NCBI GenBank assembly: GCA_021813585.1
Contig: JAKAJV010000106.1
Location: 1-46,812 of the forward strand
DNA length: 46,812 bases
Reading direction: 5' to 3'
DNA from: Bacteroidota bacterium
GTDB lineage: Bacteria; Bacteroidota; Ignavibacteria; Ignavibacteriales; Ignavibacteriaceae
Below, piece after piece: positions 36,236 through 43,678 of this stretch. A model generated the notes under the pieces. It made no database searches. It was not told the DNA's origin and saw only the letters and a list, made by a program, of their open reading frames with translations. The position numbers were made by a program, and so were the translations under genes. How positions within the stretch are numbered: the stretch's first letter is position 1; each line of letters starts with the position of its first letter.

Positions 36236-37567
36236 CTAAATTCTTCTATCATCTTCTATTTCAAGGTTGGGTATTTGTGTAAATGCAATTCTCATTGGGG
36301 CAGAATCTCTGGCTACATGTGAGCCTCCGAAATAAACAGAAGCATAACCATAACGCCTATTCAGTATGTCAATAGCGTTGTAGAGAGATTTATTTTTCTC
36401 TAAATTTTCAAAGATGGGAAGTGTGGCATAATTCTCATGTAAAAGATTAAACAGCACAACCCCAACCGCAGTTGGAATGTTTTCGTTGGTGAGGTTAGTA
36501 CGGTTTTCTGCCAAAAAAGGATTTCTTTTCCACATAATATCAAGCGCGTTTATTAGTTCAACAGTATTTTGTGTGTAAGTAAAAGTTATGTAATCTTTCC
36601 ACTTAGCTTTTTTAGAATGCCGGTAATCATATTCAGATTTATAAAAGACGGCACTGTCTTTTGCAGAAGAGATGGCCCCCCGCTTAGTTTTATATCTAAC
36701 TGTTACCCCAAGGGCTCCGGCATAATAGCCAAGATAGCGCAATCGCATAGCAGCTTTCTGAAGCAGTCGATGAAGCACAGCATAGTCGCTCTCATTATTT
36801 TTCAAGTTAGGAGGAAGTACGTGGGAATGGCCCACGGTTGAGCGGTGTGTAGGAGGCCGTTCTACATTTTTTCCCCTTAACTGTTCGTACATTCTTTCAC
36901 CTTCGATGCCGCCCCAGACGCGCCGCAGCAAATTTACATCGGCATTGCAAAGAGCATCAAGGGTATAAATTCCGTTACGGTGAAGGCGGGCTTCCATTCT
37001 TCTTCCAACGCCATAAATATCGCTTAGCTTGAGTTTATAAAGGCAATGCGGAAGATCTTCATTATCAATAACAACCAATCCATCCGGCTTTTGCATATTG
37101 GTTCCTATCTTTGCAAGAAAATGGTTTGGTGCAATACCAATTGAGCAGCGAAGGCATTGGCCAACTTCATCTTTAATTTTTTTCTTTATATGATGCGCTA
37201 TGGCTATTGCATTTTCACGTTCCCGCTCTTTGCCAATAAGGCTGCAGACCATCTCATCAATTGATAAGACATGATCGACCGGAAGACACTCATTAACCTT
37301 ATCAACTAGTCTGTTATGGTATTGAATGTAAGTTCTATGGTCAGCTTCAACCAGATTTATACCCGGGCATAATTTTTTTGCTTCCGATACCATTGTGCCG
37401 GTTTTTACTCCCTTAGCCTTTGCTTCGTAACTTGCGGCAATGCAGCAAGTAGTTTCCGCCATAACCGGTACAACGCCAACCGGTTTATTCCGTAACTCTG
37501 GCTTTACTTGCTGCTCAATCGAAGCAAAGTAGGAATTGAAATCAAGAAATAATTTATTTAAAGCCAT
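36236..37567 (-). CDS. Y-family DNA polymerase (UmuC/DinB type)
   Basis: A 443-residue translesion polymerase. The first palm motif is LFLDFNSYFASIEQQ, with the usual second acidic residue replaced by Asn, followed by YEAKAKGVKTGTM. The catalytic acidic pair is in VLSIDEMVC (near residue 105), and the thumb has the helix-hairpin-helix segment DIYGVGRRMEARL. It inserts nucleotides opposite DNA damage. It has no UmuD beside it. A GAAC-N4-GTTC palindrome 15 nt before the start suggests SOS control. It sits opposite and between the two ars units, an insertion within the arsenic island. A short possible remnant precedes it at 37647-37795. Confidence 0.88.
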   Translation of the reverse strand: MALNKLFLDFNSYFASIEQQVKPELRNKPVGVVPVMAETTCCIAASYEAKAKGVKTGTMVSEAKKLCPGINLVEADHRTYIQYHNRLVDKVNECLPVDHVLSIDEMVCSLIGKERERENAIAIAHHIKKKIKDEVGQCLRCSIGIAPNHFLAKIGTNMQKPDGLVVIDNEDLPHCLYKLKLSDIYGVGRRMEARLHRNGIYTLDALCNADVNLLRRVWGGIEGERMYEQLRGKNVERPPTHRSTVGHSHVLPPNLKNNESDYAVLHRLLQKAAMRLRYLGYYAGALGVTVRYKTKRGAISSAKDSAVFYKSEYDYRHSKKAKWKDYITFTYTQNTVELINALDIMWKRNPFLAENRTNLTNENIPTAVGVVLFNLLHENYATLPIFENLEKNKSLYNAIDILNRRYGYASVYFGGSHVARDSAPMRIAFTQIPNLEIEDDRRI

Positions 37568-37581
37568 ACTGTTAAAATATA

Positions 37582-37599
37582 AGTGAACAAATGTTCACT
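37582..37599 (-). promoter_or_regulatory. LexA-type SOS box upstream of the Y-family polymerase
   Basis: AGTGAACA-AA-TGTTCACT is an 18-bp palindrome with perfect 8-bp arms, containing GAAC-N4-GTTC, the consensus of Gram-positive-type LexA (DinR) boxes. It ends 15 bp before the polymerase ATG. Use of this box by LexA in this lineage is inferred; no lexA gene is in the window. Confidence 0.6.
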
Positions 37600-37646
37600 A
37601 CTAATTAATAAAAGAATTATCATAAAATCAAGATGGGGGTAACATT

Positions 37647-37795
37647 CTAAGGCATGTAATCTTCTTGTTTAATAACATTCCAAGTTGTAATTATATCACG
37701 AGTCGAATCTGTTGTTGATGTCTCTAATGGATAAAGAAATTCCTTTAAAAGCTTAACTTACGAAAATAGGCTTCAGGATTTAAAAAAGTACCCAT
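37647..37795 (-). pseudogene. Possible short gene remnant upstream of the polymerase
   Basis: From ATG at 37795 the minus strand reads MGTFLNPEAYFRKL, then the frame breaks near LSF; a shifted frame continues LLKEFLYPLETSTTDSTRD and IITTWNVIKQEDYMP to a stop. The composition looks protein-coding, but I do not recognise a family. It could be a dead partner of the polymerase or chance. Confidence 0.25.
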
Positions 37796-37804
37796 AAAAT
37801 CAAT

Positions 37805-37848
37805 TTGCTATTTAAAGGTGTACCTCTTATATTTCGTTTACTAACGAA
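37805..37848 (+). promoter_or_regulatory. Promoter and ArsR operator of the arsR2 unit
   Basis: TTGCTA (37805-37810), a 17-nt spacer and TATATT (37828-37833) match the spacing and -10 of the first ars promoter. A perfect palindrome TTCGTT-TACT-AACGAA (37833-37848) begins at the last base of the -10 box and ends 8 bp before the arsR2 ATG, consistent with repressor binding. Its half-site differs from that of arsR1. Confidence 0.6.
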
Positions 37849-37856
37849 GTGATATT

Positions 37857-38213
37857 ATGCCAGCAACAATAAAAGATAACACAAAATTATTTAAGGCTCT
37901 CTCCGATCCGAACAGGCTAAGGATTTTGAAAATGCTTCAAACTAAATCTTTATGCGTGTGTGAAATTACGGAGGTGCTTAAACTTGCTACTTCAACTGTA
38001 TCGAAGCATCTCAGCATACTGCGCTATGCGGGCTTTGTTATTGAGCAGAAGGAAGGCAAGTGGGTTAATTATCTAATTAATCCTAAGCCACCGGATCAAA
38101 GGATATCATCTGTCCTTTCAACGCTTGATTTCTGGATAGCAGATGATAACTCCATTATCTCAGACAAACAGAAAATTCAAAATATAGATAGGAACATAGT
38201 ATGCGGCAGATAA
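37857..38213 (+). CDS. arsR: ArsR-family repressor with CVC metal site
   Basis: A 118-residue winged-helix repressor. The opening is LFKALSDPNRLRILKML, and SLCVCEI (Cys33 and Cys35) is the classic ELCVCDL arsenite-sensing motif on the recognition scaffold. TSTVSKHLSILRYAGFV is the DNA-binding helix. The C-terminal tail carries one more Cys (IVCGR). On binding As(III) it should release the palindrome at 37833-37848 and open the arsC-trx-acr3-arsP unit. No clear Shine-Dalgarno; the ATG is close to the operator. It is distant in sequence from the first ArsR. Confidence 0.9.
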   Translation: MPATIKDNTKLFKALSDPNRLRILKMLQTKSLCVCEITEVLKLATSTVSKHLSILRYAGFVIEQKEGKWVNYLINPKPPDQRISSVLSTLDFWIADDNSIISDKQKIQNIDRNIVCGR

Positions 38214-38258
38214 TCCTTTTTGTCAAACATTTCGATAAATAGCTAAATATATAAAAAA

Positions 38259-38681
38259 TTGAATATGAGAATTTTAATTCTTTGCACCGGTAATTCATGC
38301 CGCAGTCAAATGGCGGAAGGCTTCTTAAAATCATTTGACGTCAATCTTGAAGTCTTTTCTGCTGGAACTAAACCTTCGTCTATGGTACACCCAAAGGCGA
38401 TACAGGTGATGAAGGAAGTTGGAATTGACTTAAGCAAAAATATTCCGAAGAATGTTGAGCAGTTCTTAAATGAATCATTTGATTATGTAATTACAGTCTG
38501 CGATAACGCTAAAGAAACATGTCCCGTGTTTTGGGGCAAAGTAGGAAAACAATTGCACATTGGTTTTGAAGACCCGGCAGAAGCAGCAGGAACAGAAGAA
38601 GAAATTATTTCTGTTTTTAGAAAAGTAAGAGATGAAATCAAAACTAAATTTAATCAACTATATAAAAAAATTTCTGTGTGA
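38259..38681 (+). CDS. arsC: Arsenate reductase, LMW-phosphatase/thioredoxin type
   Basis: A 140-residue enzyme of the low-molecular-weight phosphatase fold. The P-loop is LCTGNSCRSQ (Cys9, Arg15), and the redox pair is Cys81 and Cys88 in VCDNAKETCP, matching the catalytic trio of the Staphylococcus ArsC at Cys10, Cys82 and Cys89. It reduces arsenate to arsenite, then regenerates through thioredoxin, which may be the gene that follows. Start at 38259 or the ATG at 38265; neither has a good ribosome-binding site. The last codons (KKISV) are encoded in a CTGTGTG-type repeat, so the original end may have been changed by insertion. Confidence 0.92.
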   Translation: MNMRILILCTGNSCRSQMAEGFLKSFDVNLEVFSAGTKPSSMVHPKAIQVMKEVGIDLSKNIPKNVEQFLNESFDYVITVCDNAKETCPVFWGKVGKQLHIGFEDPAEAAGTEEEIISVFRKVRDEIKTKFNQLYKKISV

Positions 38682-38775
38682 TTCAGTGTGCTGCATTCTG
38701 TGAGACTCAGTGAAAGAACTAACACAGAGTACCCGCACCCCGAAGGGTGTTCCTTTGGAAGAGTTCCACGGGCAG
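38672..38775. repeat. CTCTGTG-word inverted repeat and adjoining hairpin inside the ars operon
   Basis: TTCTGTGTG, TTCAGTGTG and TTCTGTGAG words at 38672-38705 face AACACAGAGT at 38721-38730. They are followed by CACCCCGAAGGGTG within a CCCG-rich hairpin (38731-38775). The block starts inside the 3' end of arsC and ends 17 bp before the thioredoxin gene. Confidence 0.65.
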
Positions 38776-38792
38776 AAAGGGAATAAATAAAA

Positions 38793-39047
38793 ATGTTAAA
38801 CATAAAAGTACTCGGCGCAGGTTGCACAAATTGTATTAACTTGGAAAAATTATGTAAAGAAGTTGTCGAAGAAAATCATCTTGAAGCCACGATTGAAAAA
38901 GTGACCGACTTTAAAGATATAATGACTTATGGAATATTAAGCACGCCGGGGTTGGTAGTAAACGGCAAGGTTGTTTATAGCGGTAAACTACCGACGAAAT
39001 CAACTTTAACTAACTGGTTGATGAACGCAATGGCAAGCCAAAACTAA
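38793..39047 (+). CDS. Small thioredoxin-like protein (TM0996/MTH895 family)
   Basis: An 84-residue redox protein. VLGAGCTNCINLEKL (Cys11 and Cys14) is the CxxC active site; ILSTPGLVVNGKVVYSG carries the cis-proline loop of the thioredoxin fold. This family is often encoded beside arsP-type permeases and could supply electrons to ArsC or protect thiols against methylated arsenic. That role is inferred. It lies between arsC and the next small gene, separated from arsC by a repeat. Confidence 0.88.
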   Translation: MLNIKVLGAGCTNCINLEKLCKEVVEENHLEATIEKVTDFKDIMTYGILSTPGLVVNGKVVYSGKLPTKSTLTNWLMNAMASQN

Positions 39048-39065
39048 TTTAATAGAAAGATTAAA

Positions 39066-39386
39066 ATGCTGGGTGAAAAAATTATAATCGAAGTACAACA
39101 TTTTGAAGGATGCCCAAATTCTTCAGAGATGATTAAGAGAGTAAAAAGCGTTATTAAGCATTTGCCATTAGAGATTGACTATAAGGAAATTTTAGTTGAG
39201 ACGCCCGAGTTATCGCAAGAAATCAAATTTCGTGGCTCTCCTACGGTTTTAGTAAACGGAATTGATTTAGAAAATCTTCCAGAGCCGTTGGAGGGTAATC
39301 TTGCCTGCCGTTATTATGCGAAAGGGCTGCCAACTGAAGAGCAAATAAAAAATTTTATAATTGAGCATAAATCTGATAACAACTAA
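39066..39386 (+). CDS. Thioredoxin-like protein with a CPNS site
   Basis: A 106-residue small protein. [19 protein letters not shown] has a lone cysteine of a CxxS type in the position of the thioredoxin CxxC, and [13 protein letters not shown] has the cis-proline loop. [18 protein letters not shown] at the end has a second cysteine. Relatives are described as thioredoxin-like proteins, sometimes named for alkylmercury lyase neighbours; biochemical role is unknown. It begins 19 bp after the previous gene and ends 1 bp before acr3. It may help handle arsenic- or mercury-bound thiols. Confidence 0.7.
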   Translation: MLGEKIIIEVQHFEGCPNSSEMIKRVKSVIKHLPLEIDYKEILVETPELSQEIKFRGSPTVLVNGIDLENLPEPLEGNLACRYYAKGLPTEEQIKNFIIEHKSDNN

Positions 39387-39387
39387 A

Positions 39388-40470
39388 ATGGATTCGATTT
39401 CAAAAAAGCTTTCGTTCCTCGACCGCTATTTAACCTTGTGGATTTTTCTTGCAATATTTGCCGGAGTATTTTCCGGCTACCTTTTTCCCGGGATAGTTAA
39501 TTTCTGGAATTCATTTCAAGGCGGTACTACTAACATTCCAATTGCTGCCGGATTAATTTTAATGATGTATCCGCCGCTTGCAAAAGTAAAGTATGAAGAG
39601 CTTGGAGATGTTTTCAAAAATGTAAAAGTGCTGTCTCTTTCATTAATTCAGAACTGGATAATCGGACCAATATTAATGTTTTTCCTCGCCATAATTTTTT
39701 TGCAGGGTTACCCGGAATATATGGCGGGCTTAATTATAATTGGTCTCGCACGCTGTATTGCAATGGTAATTGTGTGGAATGAACTTGCCAAAGGCGATTC
39801 GGAATACGCTGCCGGATTAGTAGCATTCAACTCTATCTTTCAAGTTTTATTTTTCTCAATATACGCTTATGTTTTCTTAACTGTTTTGCCTTCCGCTTTA
39901 GGACTAAAAACATTTAAAGTTGATATAACAATCGGGCAGATAGCGGAGAGCGTCTTTGTCTACCTTGGTATTCCGTTTATTGCAGGCATCGTTACAAGGT
40001 TTTCATTAATTAAATTGAAAAGCAAAGAGTGGTATCAATCTAAATTTATTCCAAAGATAAGCCCGATAACCTTGGTAGCTCTGCTGTTTACAATCGTTGT
40101 AATGTTTTCGTTAAAAGGGGAGTACATTGTAAAAATACCGCTTGATGTTGTACGCATTGCAATCCCGTTGGTTTTCTATTTCATCATAATGTTTTTCGTT
40201 TCATTTTATCTTGGAAGAAAGGTTGGAGCGGATTATTCTAAAACCGCAACGCTTTCTTTTACGGCAGCAAGCAACAATTTTGAATTAGCCATTGCAGTAG
40301 CAGTAGCAGTATTTGGAATTAATAGCGGCGAAGCATTTGCTGCGGTAATTGGTCCGCTTGTAGAAGTACCGGTACTTATAAGCTTGGTAAATGTAGCACT
40401 ATGGCTTCAGAAAAAATATTTCAAAGTAGTAGAAGAAGGAACTGTAAAGGCGCCCGATGTTTGTCCATAG
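39388..40470 (+). CDS. acr3: Arsenite efflux permease, Acr3 family
   Basis: A 360-residue inner-membrane transporter with about ten predicted hydrophobic segments. It has the Acr3 hallmark [20 protein letters not shown], with the conserved cysteine needed for arsenite transport, and the second half contains [15 protein letters not shown], also typical. It exports As(OH)3 driven by the proton gradient. I place the start at ATG 39388, right after the previous stop, because [18 protein letters not shown] begins the family; an upstream TTG at 39361 would overlap the preceding gene. It is co-transcribed with arsP, 12 bp downstream. Confidence 0.95.
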   Translation: MDSISKKLSFLDRYLTLWIFLAIFAGVFSGYLFPGIVNFWNSFQGGTTNIPIAAGLILMMYPPLAKVKYEELGDVFKNVKVLSLSLIQNWIIGPILMFFLAIIFLQGYPEYMAGLIIIGLARCIAMVIVWNELAKGDSEYAAGLVAFNSIFQVLFFSIYAYVFLTVLPSALGLKTFKVDITIGQIAESVFVYLGIPFIAGIVTRFSLIKLKSKEWYQSKFIPKISPITLVALLFTIVVMFSLKGEYIVKIPLDVVRIAIPLVFYFIIMFFVSFYLGRKVGADYSKTATLSFTAASNNFELAIAVAVAVFGINSGEAFAAVIGPLVEVPVLISLVNVALWLQKKYFKVVEEGTVKAPDVCP

Positions 40471-40482
40471 AAGGGGACTATA

Positions 40483-41532
40483 ATGAATTCGTTTGTTGAA
40501 AGTTTATCACTAAAAAAGGAAAATGTAAAACTCACAATTCCCTTTTTACTATTGCCGGTATGGTTGCTGCTCTACCTAAGCCTTCAGTCAATAACCGACT
40601 GGATAGTATTCGGAATAATTAATCTTCCTAAGGGTTCTCATTTAACCAGCGCAGTAAACTTTTTCATTTTTGAAGTACCAAAGGTTTTGCTTTTATTAAT
40701 TTTGATTGTATTTGCGGTTGGAATAATAAGGACGTATTTCTCGCCGGAGCGAACAAGAAAAATGCTTGGCGGGAAAAAACTTTTTGTAGGAAATGTTTCT
40801 GCAAGCCTTTTGGGTATAGTAACTCCGTTTTGTTCTTGCTCTGCAATTCCATTGTTTCTGGGATTTGTTGAAAGCGGTGTGCCGCTTGGAGTAACTTTTT
40901 CTTTTTTAATAGCCGCACCAATGATAAACGAAGTTGCAGTCGTTCTTCTCTTTGGTCTGTTTGGGTGGAAGACTGCACTTACTTATATGATGACAGGTTT
41001 AATAATAGCTATGATTTCAGGATATGCAATAGGTAAATTAAGGTTGGAAAAGTATGTTGAAGAATGGGTCTTTAAAATAAAAGCAGAGCATGCGGAAATT
41101 GAAGAAACAAGACCCGTCTTTTCAGAAAGAATAAATGCGGGTATTGATGCGGTGAAAGAAATTGTAGGAAAAGTCTGGATATATATTGTAATTGGAATAG
41201 CTGTTGGCGCCGGAATTCATGGTTATGTACCGGAAAATTTTATGGCTGGTTTAATGGGTAAGTCGGCGTGGTGGTCTGTTCCGGCAGCCGTGTTAATTGG
41301 AGTTCCGATGTATTCAAATGCTGCGGGAATAATTCCGATTGTTCAAGCGCTGCTTGAGAAAGGCGCTTCGCTCGGAACTGTGCTTGCATTTATGATGAGC
41401 GTAATTGGGCTTTCTCTGCCCGAGACAATAATTCTTAAGAAGGTTCTGAAGACCCAATTGATTCTTGTATTTGTAAGTGTTGTAGCTGTAGGAATCATTA
41501 TTGTCGGATATATTTTTAACCTTATATATTGA
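40483..41532 (+). CDS. arsP: Organoarsenical efflux permease, ArsP-like
   Basis: A 349-residue inner-membrane permease of the DUF318/UPF0718 family with about eight hydrophobic segments. The signature TPFCSCSAIPLFLGFVESG holds the cysteine pair required in ArsP for trivalent methyl- and aromatic arsenicals, followed by FLIAAPMINEVAVVLL; the second half has GVPMYSNAAGIIPI. With ArsM upstream it fits a methylate-then-export route. Some family members may move other substrates. It is the last gene of the ars unit: arsC, two thioredoxin-like genes, acr3, arsP. Confidence 0.85.
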   Translation: MNSFVESLSLKKENVKLTIPFLLLPVWLLLYLSLQSITDWIVFGIINLPKGSHLTSAVNFFIFEVPKVLLLLILIVFAVGIIRTYFSPERTRKMLGGKKLFVGNVSASLLGIVTPFCSCSAIPLFLGFVESGVPLGVTFSFLIAAPMINEVAVVLLFGLFGWKTALTYMMTGLIIAMISGYAIGKLRLEKYVEEWVFKIKAEHAEIEETRPVFSERINAGIDAVKEIVGKVWIYIVIGIAVGAGIHGYVPENFMAGLMGKSAWWSVPAAVLIGVPMYSNAAGIIPIVQALLEKGASLGTVLAFMMSVIGLSLPETIILKKVLKTQLILVFVSVVAVGIIIVGYIFNLIY

Positions 41533-41597
41533 TTAAGAATCAAAACAATACAAAGCATCAGGGGCAGGTACATATTCAATTTAGCGAAAGTGTGTTG

Positions 41598-42731
41598 ATG
41601 AAAGCAGTAACAATATTAATAATCATCTTTTTTTCTTTATTAAATTTCCGATGCGGCAGCTCATCTAATTTTGAAAAGAATAAGTCTGCTAATGAGACCG
41701 GAAAAACAAAAAGCAATACGGGTAAATCCAAATTAGATTATTCAGGTATTTACCTGGATAACCCGGGAGATCATTCATCTATTTGGTATGTAAATTCCAA
41801 AGACAACGTTAAGCAGATGATTCTAAGCTTGCCATCCAATTACGGAATATCCGCAGATAATTTTAAACTCTCACCCTCGTACAGATTTCTCGCTTTTTAT
41901 GATTATGACTCCTTGAATAATAGAACAAATGTATATTCAATAAATTTAGATAATAGAGAACTAGCCTGGCTTAAGAGCGACCGCGGCAAAAATGGAGTAG
42001 ACCTGATCTGGGCAAATGATTCTTTACTGTATTGTAATTTAAATTCAGGCGATAATGACTCGTATCCAAGAGAGAAATATACCTCGCTGATAAATGCCGC
42101 TAAAAATAAGGCGGTAAAAAATTTTACTCCGGTTAGAGGCAACCGCCTGGTTGGCTGTATAAACAATAAGTATTTGCTTTATAAATTTGATCCGGGCAGC
42201 AGCGTATATCAAAATCATTATTATTTAATTGAAAAGAATACTAATAAAATATATAGGGATTTCAAGCAAGAGGATAATTCTAACGGGCTGGTGCATTTTG
42301 AAATCTCACCATCCGGTACGGAATTTTTCCATATACCTTATAAAGTTTTTATTAATGGGAAAGGCAAATCTATTAGAGAGGAAGAGATAGTTTTACAAAA
42401 GATCAGCGGATCACCGGAAGAATCAATCTCTCATTCACAATCCGGATTTACGAACGTAACATGGTCGCCTTCAGGGAAATATCTTTTTATTTATCGGCAG
42501 GACCTGACTATGAACAGCGTGAATAATAAATGCATTATATACGATAATGATTCTAAGAATGAAAGGACTCTGATTAACAATTATGAAGGCAGCGTAAGTG
42601 CTGCGGGTTGGTGGGGGGACGAATTAATCCTTCTTTCGGAAGGGGATAAATATACTGTTTATGATCTGAGAAATGACAGAAGTGCCGATATACCTGTAAA
42701 CGGCAGGATTTTATATCTAAAAGAGGAATAG
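41598..42731 (+). CDS. Putative lipoprotein with TolB-like beta-propeller
   Basis: A 377-residue exported protein. MKAVTILIIIFFSLLNFRCGSS is a signal sequence followed by Cys19, probably a lipoprotein, although the -1 Arg makes the lipobox weak. The mature part has propeller-type blades (FKLSPSYRFLAFYDYDS; VTWSPSGKYLFIYRQD; NVYSINLDNRELAWL) like TolB/WD40 repeats. No catalytic residue is visible. I use the ATG at 41598; the frame is open back to 41529 but that adds no signal. It follows arsP closely (65 bp), but I see no reason to link it to arsenic resistance. Confidence 0.7.
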   Translation: MKAVTILIIIFFSLLNFRCGSSSNFEKNKSANETGKTKSNTGKSKLDYSGIYLDNPGDHSSIWYVNSKDNVKQMILSLPSNYGISADNFKLSPSYRFLAFYDYDSLNNRTNVYSINLDNRELAWLKSDRGKNGVDLIWANDSLLYCNLNSGDNDSYPREKYTSLINAAKNKAVKNFTPVRGNRLVGCINNKYLLYKFDPGSSVYQNHYYLIEKNTNKIYRDFKQEDNSNGLVHFEISPSGTEFFHIPYKVFINGKGKSIREEEIVLQKISGSPEESISHSQSGFTNVTWSPSGKYLFIYRQDLTMNSVNNKCIIYDNDSKNERTLINNYEGSVSAAGWWGDELILLSEGDKYTVYDLRNDRSADIPVNGRILYLKEE

Positions 42732-42951
42732 CGGCGTTACAAATAAAGAAGTATCATCATCAAAGATAACATCTTTCCGAAAGATATAATCTTTTCAACT
42801 CCGTCCGCAAGGATGCGATGAATTTTATCCTGAATGAAAGTTGTAACCGAAAATTATTTACAATAACTTTTTTTAAAAAGTCGGTGAGCGGCAGAGAGCT
42901 TTTCTTTAATCTGCCTTCTCCCGTAAGCTTTCGGGATTCGGCGGACGAGCC
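42732..42951. other. Intergenic region with no gene
   Basis: Sequence between the propeller lipoprotein and the mobile element. A short hairpin TCCCG-TAAGCTTT-CGGGA lies at about 42929-42945. No reading frame or promoter stands out. Confidence 0.4.
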
Positions 42952-42962
42952 TGCCTACGGTA

Positions 42963-43068
42963 TATTGGCGTCAACTTAGGAATATGAAAATAGAAGCATT
43001 TAGTTAACATATTAAATTATATTTTAATTACTTACACAAATTATTAACAAATTAAGTTGACGCCTATG
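42963..43068. mobile_element. MITE-like element with 11-bp flanking direct repeats
   Basis: GGCGTCAACTTA (42967-42978) is inverted at 43053-43064, and the ends extend to TATTGGCG and CATAGGCG with few mismatches. The direct repeat TGCCTACGGTA flanks it exactly at 42952-42962 and 43069-43079; the joined flanks restore a palindrome-like site around CCTACGGTAGG. The 106-bp interior is AT-rich and non-coding. It fits a non-autonomous insertion with target-site duplication. Confidence 0.75.
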
Positions 43069-43103
43069 TGCCTACGGTAGGTAGGAAGGTTGGGGATAAC
43101 CCG

Positions 43104-43264
43104 CCTGCCGGACAGGGTCTGTTGCTGAACCCTCCGTGATTCTCTGTGCATACTTTGTGCTCTCTGTGTAACTTCTTTTTTCTTAATAAAAAGGAACACA
43201 GAGACCACGGAGAACCACTAAGAACCACAGAGAAGTTGTTGTGCAACAGACTCGAACAGGCAGG
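43104..43264. repeat. Nested inverted repeat around CTCTGTG words
   Basis: CCTGCC at 43104-43109 pairs with GGCAGG at 43259-43264; GTCTGTTGC at 43117-43125 pairs with GCAACAGAC at 43243-43251; inside, TTCTCTGTG, GCTCTCTGTGTAAC and their inverse (AACACAGAG, AACCACAGAG) fill 43133-43234 around a TTTTTTC centre. The reading frames on both strands here are made of the repeat and are not genes. Confidence 0.75.
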
Positions 43265-43470
43265 TTCCCCGTCGCTTGCGACAGAACAGGGTTTGAGGCT
43301 TGCCCCGAGGTTCATATTATTGATTTTAAAAATGTTATGGCTGAAATTTATCCGCGAAACTTGTGAAGGAAATAAGAAGGTGTCCGAAAAATAATTATCA
43401 TTCCAATTTAATCGGGACTGTGAAAATCCGTTAAATCTGTGTCATCAGTGTTCTACTTTCCAATTAAAAA

Positions 43471-43600
43471 TTACTTATAGGCCACCCTCGTAATCGGGAA
43501 TTCCTCTTTTACCAGGTATTTAAATCTGCCGTCTTCTTTCAAATTATCTTCTATATTGCAAACAAAAAATCTATTATTGGCTGGTGCAATATTTGACTAT
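43471..43600 (-). pseudogene. C-terminal gene fragment
   Basis: The minus strand reads APANNRFFVCNIEDNL then KEDGRFKYLVKEEF and PITRVAYK before a stop at 43471-43473. It looks like the end of a real protein, but the frame is closed upstream and there is no start. I do not recognise the family. Confidence 0.35.
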
Positions 43601-43678
43601 TGTAATTAAATTTATTGAGAATTTATTTTTCGTTGGAGTCATAATATTTTTTTAATGGGATTTTTAATCCGGTAAAAG

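Noticed and set aside
34200-43264. CRISPR array
   Set aside because: Repeated words are short, variable and mirrored on both strands, with no regular spacers and no cas genes.
43064-43394. Overlapping frames of about 82 residues on both strands
   Set aside because: They consist of the CTCTGTG repeat and flanking hairpins; word repetition makes them open by chance.
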